Of a stretch of 64,000 nt of DNA, positions 21,801 through 32,057 are shown piece by piece. This stretch comes from Schistosoma mansoni. Taxonomy: Eukaryota; Platyhelminthes; Trematoda; Strigeidida; Schistosomatidae. A program made the translations under genes and the position numbers. The stretch spans positions 1,488,001 through 1,552,000 of the forward strand of contig NC_031500.1 in the NCBI RefSeq assembly GCF_000237925.1, given 5' to 3'. The notes under the pieces are model-generated. The model searched no databases. It was not told where the DNA came from and was given only the letters and a program-made list of their open reading frames with translations. Each line of letters begins with the position of its first letter. Position 1 is the stretch's first letter.

Positions 21801-22084
21801 ACGTCTTTTATATTGATGAACAATAGATGTGTTCAGAATAAAATGTTATGAGTAGACCTTGATTGTAAGCATTGAATTTTTCATAGTAAAACATGTGACA
21901 ATTTTCAAGTTGTTTTACAATAAAAGTAAGAGAACATGTACACATGTACTCTGACTGCACGATTCAGAATTTTCATATTCGTCGTGAAATCTACTTTCAT
22001 TAGCTTTCCTAAAGAGATAAACATTGAACGATTCATCATCTTAATCATAAACTTAACAATCTCCACAACTACATACTGATAATT

Positions 22085-22478
22085 ACTATGTGCTCACTAG
22101 TGATTAGCTTCGTGAGGTAATTCTCAGAGTTCTAGTGAAAAGTCGTGACCAGTGTAGCTCATTCGTGTCAGGTGGAGACAGATATCTGCCTCAGACAATG
22201 AAAGATAGTCACACAATTTTGTGAATTAGTTGAAGTTAGACATTAACATCATTAAATGCCGGCTCAGTGGTCTAAAGGTTAAGTAATCGTGCGCCAGATC
22301 GAAGTTCCTGGTCCGAATCCCAATGTACGGGATCGTGGATGCACACTTCTGAAGTATCCCATACTATGATGAGACAGCCGTCCAGTGTTTCCAGGTTTCC
22401 AATGATGATCTAGCTTACACTGACTCATGAATTCAACTATTAAAACTGCTACAATCTTCACAAACTCCATTCTGATAA
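22085..22478 (+). repeat. Beta SINE, full length with 3' tail
   Basis: Starts TATGTGCTCACTAGTGATTAG, includes the tRNA-like head near 22262, a diverged hammerhead (near 22335-22395) and the complete tail ending ACTCCATTCTGATAA. The ribozyme core has several changes. Confidence 0.75.
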
Positions 22479-22521
22479 ATATAATAATATATTTGTTTAA
22501 AAAACCTATTTGTGAATAGTT

Positions 22522-23034
22522 GAAAGCGTGAGTCAATTGAAGCTAGACCACCAAACCTGGAAGCACTGGACTGCCGTTTAGTCCTATTGTGGGACGCCTC
22601 GGCAAGGTGCATCCACGATCTCACCTCACGAGATCCGAACCCAGGAGCTACAAGTGTCACGCCAGAGCACTTAAACGATAGACCACTGAGCCGGCATCCG
22701 ATTATGTTAATGTCTAACTCCAACCAATCCACGAAGTTGAGCGACCGTTCACCAATGGTCTTCAGTGAGCTCCTATCTCACAACAGACAAGGTTTGAACT
22801 CCACTAGTCACTGCTTCTCACTAGAACTCCAGGATTTACCTCTCGAAGTCAGTCACTAGTGAGCATATGATGGGTTCGAATCTCGTGAGGCAAGATCGTG
22901 GATACGCACCGCTGAAAAATCCCACAATAGGACGAAACGGCCGTCTAGTGCTTCCAAGTTTGGTGATCTAGCTTCAATTGACTCACGCTTTCAACTATGA
23001 AAATACTAAATCTCCACAAAAAACTCTTTCTGAT
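22522..23034. repeat. Beta SINE inverted dimer with 15-bp target duplication
   Basis: A minus-strand beta SINE (22522-22869, reaching its 5' start GAGCATATGAT) joins a plus-strand 3' part (22870-23034) that begins at the B box (GGGTTCGAATC) and keeps the tail (CTCTTTCTGAT). One duplication TATTTGTGAATAGTT encloses both (22507-22521, 23035-23049). The duplication end ATAGTT equals the SINE base run where the inverted half begins, so the target end could have primed there. Confidence 0.85.
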
Positions 23035-23269
23035 TATTTGTGAATAGTTTGTAATGATAGTGCTAGTACACAATCGTAATACATTATTACACTTAATGAT
23101 GATTACTTAACTGATTGACAAGTGTCTTTGTTTCTTCATTTACAATAATAAACATTTCAAATGATTTATGTGTTTTTCTTATCTACATCATTCATCATCA
23201 TTTTCTGGCAACTATTAATTACAAAAATACATTTTTTAAATGATTGAATAATACTTTATATTGAAGCAC

Positions 23270-23640
23270 AAAGTTCTATGTATAGTTTTGGATAGAGTTT
23301 TATTCTTTGAACCTGGATAGTTTGGTCGTGGAGCTTTCATCATCCTTCTGAATGAAATCAAACCAATAGGAGAATAAAGAATTAGACAATGACAGATTTA
23401 AGGTAAACAAGAATTAATCAACATCGAGGTGTACATGACAAGCTGTGAATCACATGTGGATAAATTCAAACACTTCACTTCTACCCCGAAGTTTGTGCTG
23501 ATGATGTCTTTCAGAAGGATGATGAAAGCTCCACGATCAAACCATCCAGCTCAGAGAACAAACCTACATTTTAAAAAAACACATGATAATCATTGTCTAT
23601 ACCTGTTTAGAATTGAAACTTCAATACAGATTTCATCTAA
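23270..23640. repeat. Inverted repeat, about 50-bp arms
   Basis: About 50 bp at 23306-23355 (around GGTCGTGGAGCTTTCATCAT) is repeated in reverse complement at 23508-23560 with about 12% mismatch, separated by roughly 150 bp. Read in one frame the arms give KDDESSTTK-like text, so they are probably two opposed ends of a retroelement (Penelope-like is possible) and not a regulatory hairpin. Confidence 0.55.
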
Positions 23641-24060
23641 AAACCAACATCTAAAGAATCTTGAAAGAATTGAAGTTCATTAAACCGATTTTTTCATCCA
23701 CAATCTGAACTTCCTAGTAACAAGCTCCCAAGACTCACCGCTGCTATACCTCCATGGTGATTAAACAACAATGTTGCACTGAAGAGGAATCTATTGTGTG
23801 TAAACATTCGAAACTGTGAGATCTTTAATGAATACTATCAGTAAATACATTTTATTCGTGAATACAATCATTAGCGAAAGTGTTTAATATGTAAAATAAA
23901 TGATACGTTAGAACTCTCTCTTTCTCTCCTATGCAGTAAAGGTTTCTAGTAAGATTTTAGCTCTGCTAACAAAATTTGAATAATCTTGTGATCATCTCAT
24001 TTCTAAACTACTTATCAAAGTTTTTAAGTAGTTGATCAAATTGTAAGTAAATATTTATGT
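23641..24060. other. Spacer, nothing recognised
   Basis: AT-rich, no exon or element identified. Confidence 0.5.
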
Positions 24061-24065
24061 TCAAA

Positions 24066-24385
24066 CGCTATGTGGCTTCAGGACTCAGTGACCGAGTGGA
24101 TAACGCGATGGCATTTGAAGCGAAAGGTACTAGGTTCGAGTCCCACAGTGGACATCAACTCCGAGATGCAGGTACATCCAGCTGACGAGTCCCAAATAGG
24201 ACGAAACGTGAGTCAAACTGGATTCCACTACTAGCCACTATCCATCTTTGCTTATGATACTCGTGAATTTAGTTTATATCGAGGCAATACGCACAGTATG
24301 CACCATATGGCCAATAAGAGACTGACCAGTTGCAGTTCTAAACATCAATGGGGAGATTCTAAAAAACAATACTAAGTTGAACTAA
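24066..24385 (+). repeat. Alpha SINE, near full length
   Basis: The tRNA-like head has A-box-like GTGACCGAGTGGATAACGCG (near 24090) and B-box GGTTCGAGTCC (24133). The hammerhead and the complete tail (GACTGACCAGTTGCAGTTCT ... AATACTAAG) follow. The head is closest in style to a Leu/Ser-type tRNA gene. This is the cleanest alpha unit in the window. Confidence 0.8.
24176..24223 (+). ncRNA. Hammerhead-like, alpha type with AAA insertion
   Basis: Helix I ATCCAG/CTGGAT perfect, core CTGACGA, helix II GTCC/GGAC, GAAA, triplet GTC. Three extra A bases stand between the triplet and helix I. The spacing at the cleavage site is therefore wrong and activity is doubtful. Related copies at 38.9 and 39.2 kb read GTGAAA here. 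Confidence 0.65.
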
Positions 24386-24870
24386 ATATATCAACTAATT
24401 TAAACATAACTAATTACTTATATTAATCCATCCTCTTTCACAATATAACAGGATATCATTTAAGAACTTGAAATTGATATGATCTGTTACATTACAATGA
24501 AGAATAAATGTAAAGTAACTGTTAGGAATTGTTTATAGGCTATTACTACATACATTCCGATTGGATCATAATTAAGTAACTACATTATATGTATATTCAT
24601 ATTCTTTTTATTATAACCTCTCATTTAACTTATTAACTATTATTATACAATTCATTATTCTTAAGTCATTCTCAATCTATCTGTTATAGCCTCTAACATT
24701 CATAACCAATTTTTGGCTTGATCTATTTTATAGTACAATAAGTTTTGGTTTATTTTTATACAAACATAATTGTCTAACTTTAATTGACTTATGATCTTAT
24801 CTATAAAACTATTAAAATCTTCATAAAATCCCCTTATCATAGGTTGATAAATAATTTAATAATAATACAA
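24386..24870. other. AT-rich spacer, nothing recognised
   Basis: Very AT-rich sequence without exon or element signals. Confidence 0.5.
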
Positions 24871-24876
24871 TATCAG

Positions 24877-25355
24877 AAGGGGTTTTGTGGAGATTTTAGT
24901 AATTTATAGAGTTGAGATCATGAGTCAATTGAAGCTAGACCACCATGGAAGACCTGGAAACACTGGACGGCCGTTTCGTCCTATTATGGGACTCCTCAGC
25001 AGTGCGCATCCACGAACCCACTCTCGCGGGATTCGAACCCAGGACCTACCAGTTTCGAGCCGAAGCCCTTGACCGATGGACCACTGAGCTGGCATCCAAC
25101 GGTGTTAATGTCTAACTTCAACCAATCCATGAAATTAAGCAACCATTTACCAATGTCTTCAGTGAGTTGATATCTCACAACAGACCTGGTTAAACTCCAC
25201 TGGTTATTCCTTCTCACTAAAACTTCAGGAAATACCTCATGAAGCCAGTGGATTGGTTGAAGTTAGACATTAACACCGTTGAATGCCAGCCATCTCAGTG
25301 GTCTATCGGTTAAGTGCTACTAAAATGTCCACAAAACAACCGTCTGATATTATAT
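24877..25355. repeat. Beta SINE inverted dimer
   Basis: A minus-strand beta SINE including its tail (from CAGAAGGGGTTTTGTGGAG) runs to AAGCCAGTG near 25250. It then joins plus-strand beta text (GATTGGTTGAAGTTAGACAT to GGTTAAGTGCTAC), which jumps to the 3' tail (TAAAATGTCCACAAAAC). The plus half has an internal deletion that removes its hammerhead. Confidence 0.75.
24960..25005 (-). ncRNA. Hammerhead ribozyme, beta type (best-formed copy)
   Basis: On the minus strand: helix I GCACTG/CAGTGT (one G-U), core CTGAGGA, helix II GTCC/GGAC with loop CATAATA, GAAA, helix III ACGG/CCGT, site GTC. Every conserved position is present. It is the best candidate for an active beta ribozyme here. Predicted cleavage falls between GTC and CAGTGT. 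Confidence 0.8.
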
Positions 25356-25764
25356 ATATGATTGTATTTGTTATTAGTAAGTTTCTTAGATAGATTAACC
25401 CAGTTAAGATTAAACAATTGACCTATATCAAACAGTAAATACAAATTATACTACATCTATGATAAGTACAATTATCGACATATTGTCAATTGACATTTCA
25501 TTTCATTTCATGGATTCATACTACTAACATTTAAGTAATATATTGTGTATATAAAGCATAAGTAATATGATTCATTTGACATTTCAATAGTATAGTAATA
25601 AGAAGAGACGTAGATTATCAGAACTATGTGACGATACATCAGCGCAATACATTTCGAAGAATCTGATCATACACACATATTATACCGGTTAAGAACATTT
25701 ATATATAGAAAATAAAAGGTCAACTAGACTGGAAATCGGGGGGAGGCGGTAAGAGGAGACAACG

Positions 25765-25800
<36 letters not shown>

Positions 25801-26030
25801 TGGAAACGATTTGAAACCTAATCACTATGGTTAATATTACCAGGGTAGGTTCAAGGTGAGAACAAACTCTATTAATTGAATACACAAAGAGGGGGATTGA
25901 ATTTTCGTACGGCTAAGGTTTCAATAAACCCCTAGTATACACCCTTTTACATTGTAAACAAATGAAAACTGTATAAATTGAATTTTTTGATGAAATTATT
26001 AACGGTTTATAAGGTAAATATGATAAAATT
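25356..26030. other. Spacer with (AAT)n microsatellite
   Basis: AT-rich; a GATAATAATAAT trinucleotide run occupies about 25763-25799. No gene or element otherwise. Confidence 0.6.
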
Positions 26031-26034
26031 ATGT

Positions 26035-26432
26035 TCAGAAGGGGTTTTGTGCAGATTTCGGTATTTTTCAAAGTTGAAATCATGAGTCAATTGAAGCTAG
26101 ACCACCAAGGAAAACGCGGAACCACTGGACGGCGTTTTGTCCTATTGTGGGACTCCTCAGCAGTGCGCATCCACGATCTTGCCTCACGAGATTCGAATCC
26201 AGGACCTATAAGTCTTGCGCCAGAACACTTAACCTCTAGACCACTGAGCTGGCCGGCATCCGATGGTGTTAATGTCTAACTTCAACTGATCCACGGAATC
26301 GAGCAATAGTTCACCGACTGTCTTCAGTGAGTTCCTATCTCACAACAGATGTGGTTTGAACTCTATTGGTCACTGCTTCTCACTAGAACTCCAGGATTTA
26401 CCTCTCGAAGTCAGTCACTAGTGAGCATATAA
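26035..26432 (-). repeat. Beta SINE, full length
   Basis: Complete minus-strand copy from the 3' tail (AGAAGGGGTTTTGTGCAG) to the 5' start (GTGAGCATAT). Its hammerhead near 26127-26172 has AAAA in place of GAAA, so it is likely dead. Head and B box (GATTCGAATCC near 26190) are well kept. Confidence 0.8.
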
Positions 26433-26439
26433 TTATTAT

Positions 26440-26640
26440 CAGAAGGGGTTTTGTGGAGATTTCAGTATTTTCATAGTTGAAAGCATGAGTCAATATTAGA
26501 TCGATAATGAGAACTTGGAGGTATTGGACGGCTATTTTTTATGATAGTACGATATTCTTTAACATTATACATCCACGACCTAGAACGTGGGACTCGAAGT
26601 TAGGACCATCGACCTCAAGCGAATTATTTAATTGTTCCTA
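26440..26640 (-). repeat. Beta SINE, diverged 3' part
   Basis: Begins with a fresh tail (AGAAGGGGTTTTGTGGAG) directly after the previous copy, then decays. The hammerhead region is unrecognisable. This is a tandem same-strand arrangement. Confidence 0.65.
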
Positions 26641-26861
26641 GCTTGAATGTTATAGGTAAAGAACATATTCATAGTCTCCGATTATGCATTTTCATACCAA
26701 TTATGTTTCGTTTCCATTCTTTCCTTATCGATCTTCTAGTGAAATACATTCTCTGCCTGACTATCGTCATGTACTACTTATATGGATGTAAGCAACCCAC
26801 ACTACATTAGTACAAATATTCACAATGATTAAATGTGATTTAATAATCTGATGATAAAGTC

Positions 26862-26864
26862 CTA

Positions 26865-26901
<37 letters not shown>

Positions 26902-27411
26902 GCCTGTTACCTCCAATGGAGCATAGGCCGCCGACCAGCATTCTCCAACCCACTCTGTCCTGGGCCTTCTTTTCTAGTTCTATTCAATTGTTGTTTATTT
27001 TTCTCATGTCTATCTCCATTTTTCGGTGTAATGTGTTGCTTGCTCTTCCTCTTCTCCTTTGATGTTGAGGATTTCAAGTGATGAGGGTTTGCTTTGTCAC
27101 ACAGTTTAGTGATCTCCTCAATGTGTGTCTTATCCACTTCCAGTGCTTCTTCTTGATTTCTTCCTCCACTAGAATCTGGTTTGTTCTCTCCCACAGTAGA
27201 ATATTGCTGATAGCGTCTGGCCAACGGATCCGAAGTATCTTGCGTAGACAACTGTTCATAAACACCTGTATGTTCTGGATGATGGCTTTCGTAGTTCTCC
27301 AAGTTTCCGCCCCATACAGTAGAACTGTATTGACATTCGTATTGAAAATCCTGACTTTGGTGTTAGTTGACAATTATTTTGAGTTCCAGAGGTTCTTCAG
27401 TTGGAAATATG
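26862..27411 (-). mobile_element. RTE-type LINE (family A), 5'-truncated, young
   Basis: 550-bp insertion bounded by TGATAAAGTC (26852-26861, 27412-27421). On the minus strand it encodes the RTE C-terminus ([20 protein letters not shown] ... [14 protein letters not shown], then a frame change, GLENAGRRPMLHW) and ends in GTAA repeats (26870-26900 as TTAC). Only the part after the RT catalytic core is kept. Confidence 0.85.
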
Positions 27412-27519
27412 TGATAAAGTCTATGCAATCTAAATGAATAACTCTCATTTATGATTAATATCAAAATAACAATAATTAATAGCTGAAATAGAAAGACCGA
27501 GTTAGTGTGAAGTAAATGA

Positions 27520-28130
27520 TTCGCATAGATTCGCATAGGAGAAGCTGTAATTGGTGTTTTGGACTCAATTGGAAGGGGTAGGTGGACAAGGGAACGATAA
27601 AGACGCTAGACTATTCATACTGGTCGAACATCATTGATTTGACACAGTGTTAAGATTAGACAAGTATCATTCCGATTGACGGATAACTCACGTGATAAAA
27701 GCCGGACATAAAATCAATAAGGAATTCGCATACGGCCTTCCCATTTTTTATAAAGTCATAACAGACCCCACACCCAATTCTCTTCTTTTACTCGGGGTTT
27801 GGAATCGGCAATCGCCTTAGAAACAGCTACAGTTGAAATTTATCATCTTACTTACCATAATATAACATCGACAAAGTAAGATAATATTAACAAGACAACA
27901 AAAGCTGTCCAAATAGTAGTAATGTTTATGTCAGTGTTGATTAGCTTATTCTGTTTTTAAGATAAACTAGTAACTATGATTACCATAAACCCATATTTAT
28001 TAAGAGTTAGAAAGTGATGTAAATTTACGAATTTTTATTACCCACTACTCCATCCGGTGAGAAACATGTCAGTCCTGACAACAACTCGTCACGTGACTTA
28101 TTTGTAATTTATGTTTATTCTACATTTGAC
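27520..28130. other. Spacer with retro-repeat scrap
   Basis: 27755-27840 is a diverged copy of the scrap at 10740-10880. The rest has no recognised content. Confidence 0.5.
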
Positions 28131-28164
28131 CCAATTTCATACTGTTGACAGCAGACGATATATA

Positions 28165-28720
28165 TATCAAGCATTATAAGCAAAGATGGATAGTGGCTGG
28201 TAGTGGAATCCAGGATGCGCGTTTCGTCCTATTTGGGACTCGTCAGCTGGATGTACTCCCCCCATGCTCCGTCCACGCATCCCACACAGCGCACCCCCTA
28301 CGCACGCTTCCCGCCTCGCCCCCCCCTCGCGCCTCCCGCCCTTCCCCCCGCAACCACTCTTTCCCGCACAGTTGCACCCCCCGCGCGCCCCCCACCCCCT
28401 TATACCCCCCGGGCCCCCGCACCCTCGCTAGCACCCCCCCCTCCTCNNNNNNNNNNNNNNNNNNNNNNNNNNNNNNNNNNNNNNNNNNNNNNNNNNNNNN
28501 NNNNNNNNNNNNNNNNNNNNNNNNNNNNNNNNNNNNNNNNNNNNNNNNNNNNNNNNNNNNNNNNNNNNNNNNNNNNNNNNNNNNNNNNNNNNNNNNNNNN
28601 NNNNNNNNNNNNNNNNNNNNNNNNNNNNNNNNNNNNNNNNNNNNNNCTGACGAGTCCCAAATAGGACGAAACGCGCGTCGTGGATTCCATTGCTAGCCAC
28701 TATCCATCTTCGCTTAATAA
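28165..28720. repeat. Alpha SINE inverted pair broken by an assembly gap
   Basis: A minus-strand alpha SINE (from AAGCAAAGATGGATAGTGG at 28178) leads into C-rich, low-quality text (28255-28446) and the 200-N gap. On the other side a plus-strand alpha hammerhead resumes exactly at CTGACGAGTCCC (28647) and ends ATCTTCGCTT. The gap therefore lies at the centre of a head-to-head SINE pair, a hairpin likely to defeat sequencing. Open frames across it are not real. Confidence 0.8.
28208..28252 (-). ncRNA. Hammerhead ribozyme, alpha type
   Basis: On the minus strand: helix I ATCCAG/CTGGAT perfect, core CTGACGA, helix II GTCC/GGAC, GAAA, and triplet ATC instead of GTC. ATC satisfies the NUH rule, but helix III loses a pair. 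Moderate chance of activity. Confidence 0.7.
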
Positions 28721-28984
28721 AATCCATTTTTATTCTATGTATGTAAACGAAATATTTTAGTTGATTTCATATGATATGGATAACTATATGTTCCTATTGT
28801 GATCCGAAAAACTATCCAGCTTCGATTTAAATCAATAAGATACTAATGACTAGATCATGAAGATAAACTAATGTGTTTACATTCGAAGAATCTAGCACTG
28901 ATAGGATCGATTTTCAAAATGTATATCCGTTATACAACTAATAATATGCAAACATTTTAAGATGTTTTTATAAATGCAAATGAA

Positions 28985-29640
28985 ATGTACTTAGAAGTGT
29001 AGTCGAGGATGCGTGTTTCGCCTTATTTGGGGCTCGTCAGCGGGAATGTGTCTGCATCACAGAATTTATGTTCACTCTAGGACTCCAACCCACTACCGTT
29101 CGCTTCAAACGCCATCACGTTTTCCACTCAGCTACCGAGTCCTGATAGCTATATGCTTGTGCAATGAGGTGAAGTTGGAATTCATTTGGCATTGTTTGTT
29201 TGAATCTTCCGATTGATGTTTGGGACTGCAATTGATCAGTCTCTCTCTTACTGGCATACGTGCATACTGTGCGCATTACCTCGATATAGCCATAAGTCAC
29301 AAGCTTTTTAAGCAAAGATGGATGTTGGCTAGCAGTGGAATCCAGGACGCGCGTTTCGTCCTCTTATTAAAATTATTGACAACTCGAAAACACGAAGACC
29401 ATAACGAATTGAATAAAAATTTATTCCCCTTATACTAGTGAGTGGCTATCGGAACTCACGTTAGACATTTCAAACAAAAGTTACTAAGTTCAACTTTCAG
29501 TGTGAATGACAATTCTGTGTTGTTCAGTAATGTATCAATGTAATAAATCCTAAACAGAAAGAAACGTGCATCCTGGATTCTACTACAAGTCACATCGAGT
29601 CAATCCACGAAGGATGTATATATGCCAACTAAAACTGATC
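28985..29640 (-). repeat. Two minus-strand alpha SINE pieces and a scrap
   Basis: A minus-strand alpha SINE occupies about 28990-29150 (diverged hammerhead, head GAGTCCTGATAGC). The tail of a second occupies 29165-29365 (antisense tail, then GTGGAATCCAGGACGCGCG, cut within the hammerhead). A third degenerate fragment (AAACGTGCATCCTGGATTC) is near 29563. Confidence 0.65.
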
Positions 29641-29669
29641 AAAACTCAGGAGAAAATATATACTTAATC

Positions 29670-31505
29670 TAAACCACCATTGAAAACCTGGAAGCAATGT
29701 GTTAGGTCGGCTTACAATAAACTCTATCAGAGCCTCCAGAGAGGCTCATAAAGAGCCCAACCAATCAGCGATTAGTTAGAAGCTATGCTACTAAAATAAT
29801 GAGGTCCTGATTGGCTGTTAAACATACTGCTACTATGGAATCTCAAGGTCTTTTAATTACTATAAAACCCCTGTTTTTCTGTACATAATTGAACCTTGTA
29901 GTAAAGTGCTTCTCTGATACTCGTGTCTTCTCTCTGGTCTTTCAAGTCGCTGAGTAGTGCTAGCCTGGGGTTATCCGAATAGCTAGGATCCGAATAAAGC
30001 GTCCACCCTGCAAGTTATAACAGTGGCGACGGGGATTTCGGTAAAAAAAAAACAATTGTTGTCGGGGTTTTTGGTACACACAAAAATACAACAATTGTCG
30101 TCGAGGATTCTGGCAAAAAGAAATACAGCAACCGAGACGTGATTTGGTAATCAAACAAGCTGTAATAATTGCCGGTGAATTTTCGGAGTTATTATTATTA
30201 TCAGCAGAAAAAAATGACGATTTCTTTAGAACAGGCGCTGATAATCTTAGAGCACCGGCAACAACAGATGCTAGCCTTCCAGCAGCAACTATTTGAAACA
30301 GTCTTGGACAAGTTTTTCAATAATGGTGCTAAAATGGCCGTCCCAGAAGAACGCCCAGTTGAGGGTTCATTTCCCTTCACATCTGATGGAAAAGGCAAAA
30401 TGGGTAAGTTGGCCGGTTCAGAGCAAGACAATATCTTGCTAAATGCACATGAAACTGTGACAGTATCAGATGTCAAAGAAAAACAAGGTTCCGTAGACAA
30501 AGCCCTGAGCCCAGAGTCTAATGAAGCACCACTCAATCCGCCGATTTCTGAAGACAAACTTCAGTCAAAATTAAACTACGGGTTACATTATATCGGCCAA
30601 GAAAGCTGGAATGGTGCACATGATTTTGATGAAAATTCTTATGAAGATGAGGAAACTAAGTCGGTTGAATCAAATGCTGATCAAAAACCTAAGGCAATTT
30701 CATTAGGTGATGATTCCCCTAGCTATCAAATATCCTCCAGTGAAAATCTTAATGAATTTGATGGAGATGTTTCAGAAAAGCCAAATTCCGATGACCTAAA
30801 ATCAAATATCGATCATCATTATCTATTCATTTCTAGTGGATTCTGCATTCAATACGAGAAATGTGTTCTAAATAAAGTCATATTAATTGTAAATTGGAGA
30901 TATGAAGATCCAACATTATTTCGTGGGGGAGGAAATGTTGGAGAATTTCAACCTACAGATAATTTTTTTAAAATCAGAATCTAATCTTCGAATCTTCAAA
31001 AAAAAGGGAGGTGTTAGGTCGGCTTACAATAAACTCTATCAGAGCCTCCAGAGAGGCTCATAAAGAGCCCAACCAATCAGCGATTAGTTAGAAGCTATGC
31101 TACTAAAATAATGAGGTCCTGATTGGCTGTTAAACATACTGCTACTATGGAATCTCAAGGTCTTTTAATTACTATAAAACCCCTGTTTTTCTGTACATAA
31201 TTGAACCTTGTAGTAAAGTGCTTCTCTGATACTCGTGTCTTCTCTCTGGTCTTTCAAGTCGCTGAGTAGTGCTAGCCTGGGGTTATCCGAATAGCTAGGA
31301 TCCGAATAAAGCGTCCACCCTGCAAGCTATAACACAATGAATGGCCAATTCATCCTAATATGAGACTCTTCAGATGTGCTTATCCACTATCCGCAAGCAG
31401 GACACGAACACAGAACCTTCAGTCTCGCACGCAAACGAAACAGACTTCCGGTGCCCTCCAGATTTTCATTGAAGGTCTAGCTTCGGTAGACTCATGAATT
31501 CAACT
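29670..31505 (-). repeat. Beta SINE split by an LTR element
   Basis: A minus-strand beta SINE begins at about 29670 (ACCACCATTGAAAACCTGGAAG), is interrupted by the LTR element 29700-31334, and resumes at 31335 (ATGGCCAATTCATCCTAATATGAG). A short plus-strand 3' piece follows at about 31440-31505, so the target was itself an inverted pair. Confidence 0.75.
29700..31334 (+). mobile_element. Miniature LTR retrotransposon, young, structurally whole
   Basis: Two 323-bp LTRs (29700-30022 and 31012-31334; TGTTAGG...ATAACA) differ at only one position that I can see. The 5-bp duplication CAATG lies on each side. A primer-binding-like stretch follows the left LTR (GTGGCGACGGGGAT) and a purine tract (AAAAAAAAGGGAGG) precedes the right one. 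The 1-kb interior holds one long open frame (about 30169-30984) with a Gln-rich, gag-like start and acidic middle. No protease, polymerase or integrase is seen, so it is a non-autonomous element moved by a relative. Near-identical LTRs imply a very recent insertion. Probably of Gypsy type. Confidence 0.8.
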
Positions 31506-31509
31506 ATTA

Positions 31510-31935
31510 TAATTACTACGAAATTAAGCAACCATTCACCATTGTCTTCAGTAAGTTATTATCTCAAAACAGACCTGGTTGAACTCCATCGGTTACTGCT
31601 TCTCACTAGAACTCCAGGAAATACATCATGGAACCAGTCACTAGTGAGCACATGATCATTGTCAGAAGGAGTTTTATGGAGATTTTAGTAATTTTATAGA
31701 GTTGAGATCATGAGTTAGTTGAAGATAGACCACAATGGAAAACCTGGAAGCACTGGACATCCATTTTGTCCTATTATAGGACTCTTCAGCAGTTCGCATC
31801 CACAATCCCGCCTCACGAGATTCAAATCCATGATCTATCAGTTTCGCCCGCGATCACTTAACCAATAGACTACTGAGCTGGCCAGCATTCAACAGCACTA
31901 TTGTCTAACTTCAACCAATCCACAAATCCCCATTC
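31510..31935 (-). repeat. Beta SINE copies, minus strand
   Basis: The 5' half of one copy (to GAGCACATGATC at 31652) is directly followed by a second copy that starts with its tail (AGAAGGAGTTTTATGGAG) and runs to about 31922. The hammerhead near 31755-31800 is altered at helix III and the site. This array ends just past the SULT-OR polyadenylation signal. Confidence 0.7.
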
Positions 31936-31978
31936 TGACAAAAAAATATCATCAAAATACCTTTACAAATTGAATTAC

Positions 31979-31984
31979 TTTATT
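31979..31984 (-). promoter_or_regulatory. Polyadenylation signal of SULT-OR
   Basis: AATAAA on the minus strand, 74 bases past the stop codon of SULT-OR. It is the nearest consensus signal. Confidence 0.55.
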
Positions 31985-32057
31985 TCATTTAACATCAATG
32001 AACATCAGTATTTGATTATGAAAGTTAAATGTATTGGATATTGTTTCCATGACTATC

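Noticed and set aside
28145-28727. Long open frames on both strands around 28.2-28.7 kb
   Set aside because: They run through 200 N and C-rich noise; the real content is an alpha SINE pair.
30169-30984. 271-codon frame as a host gene
   Set aside because: It lies exactly between two near-identical LTRs and belongs to the retroelement.
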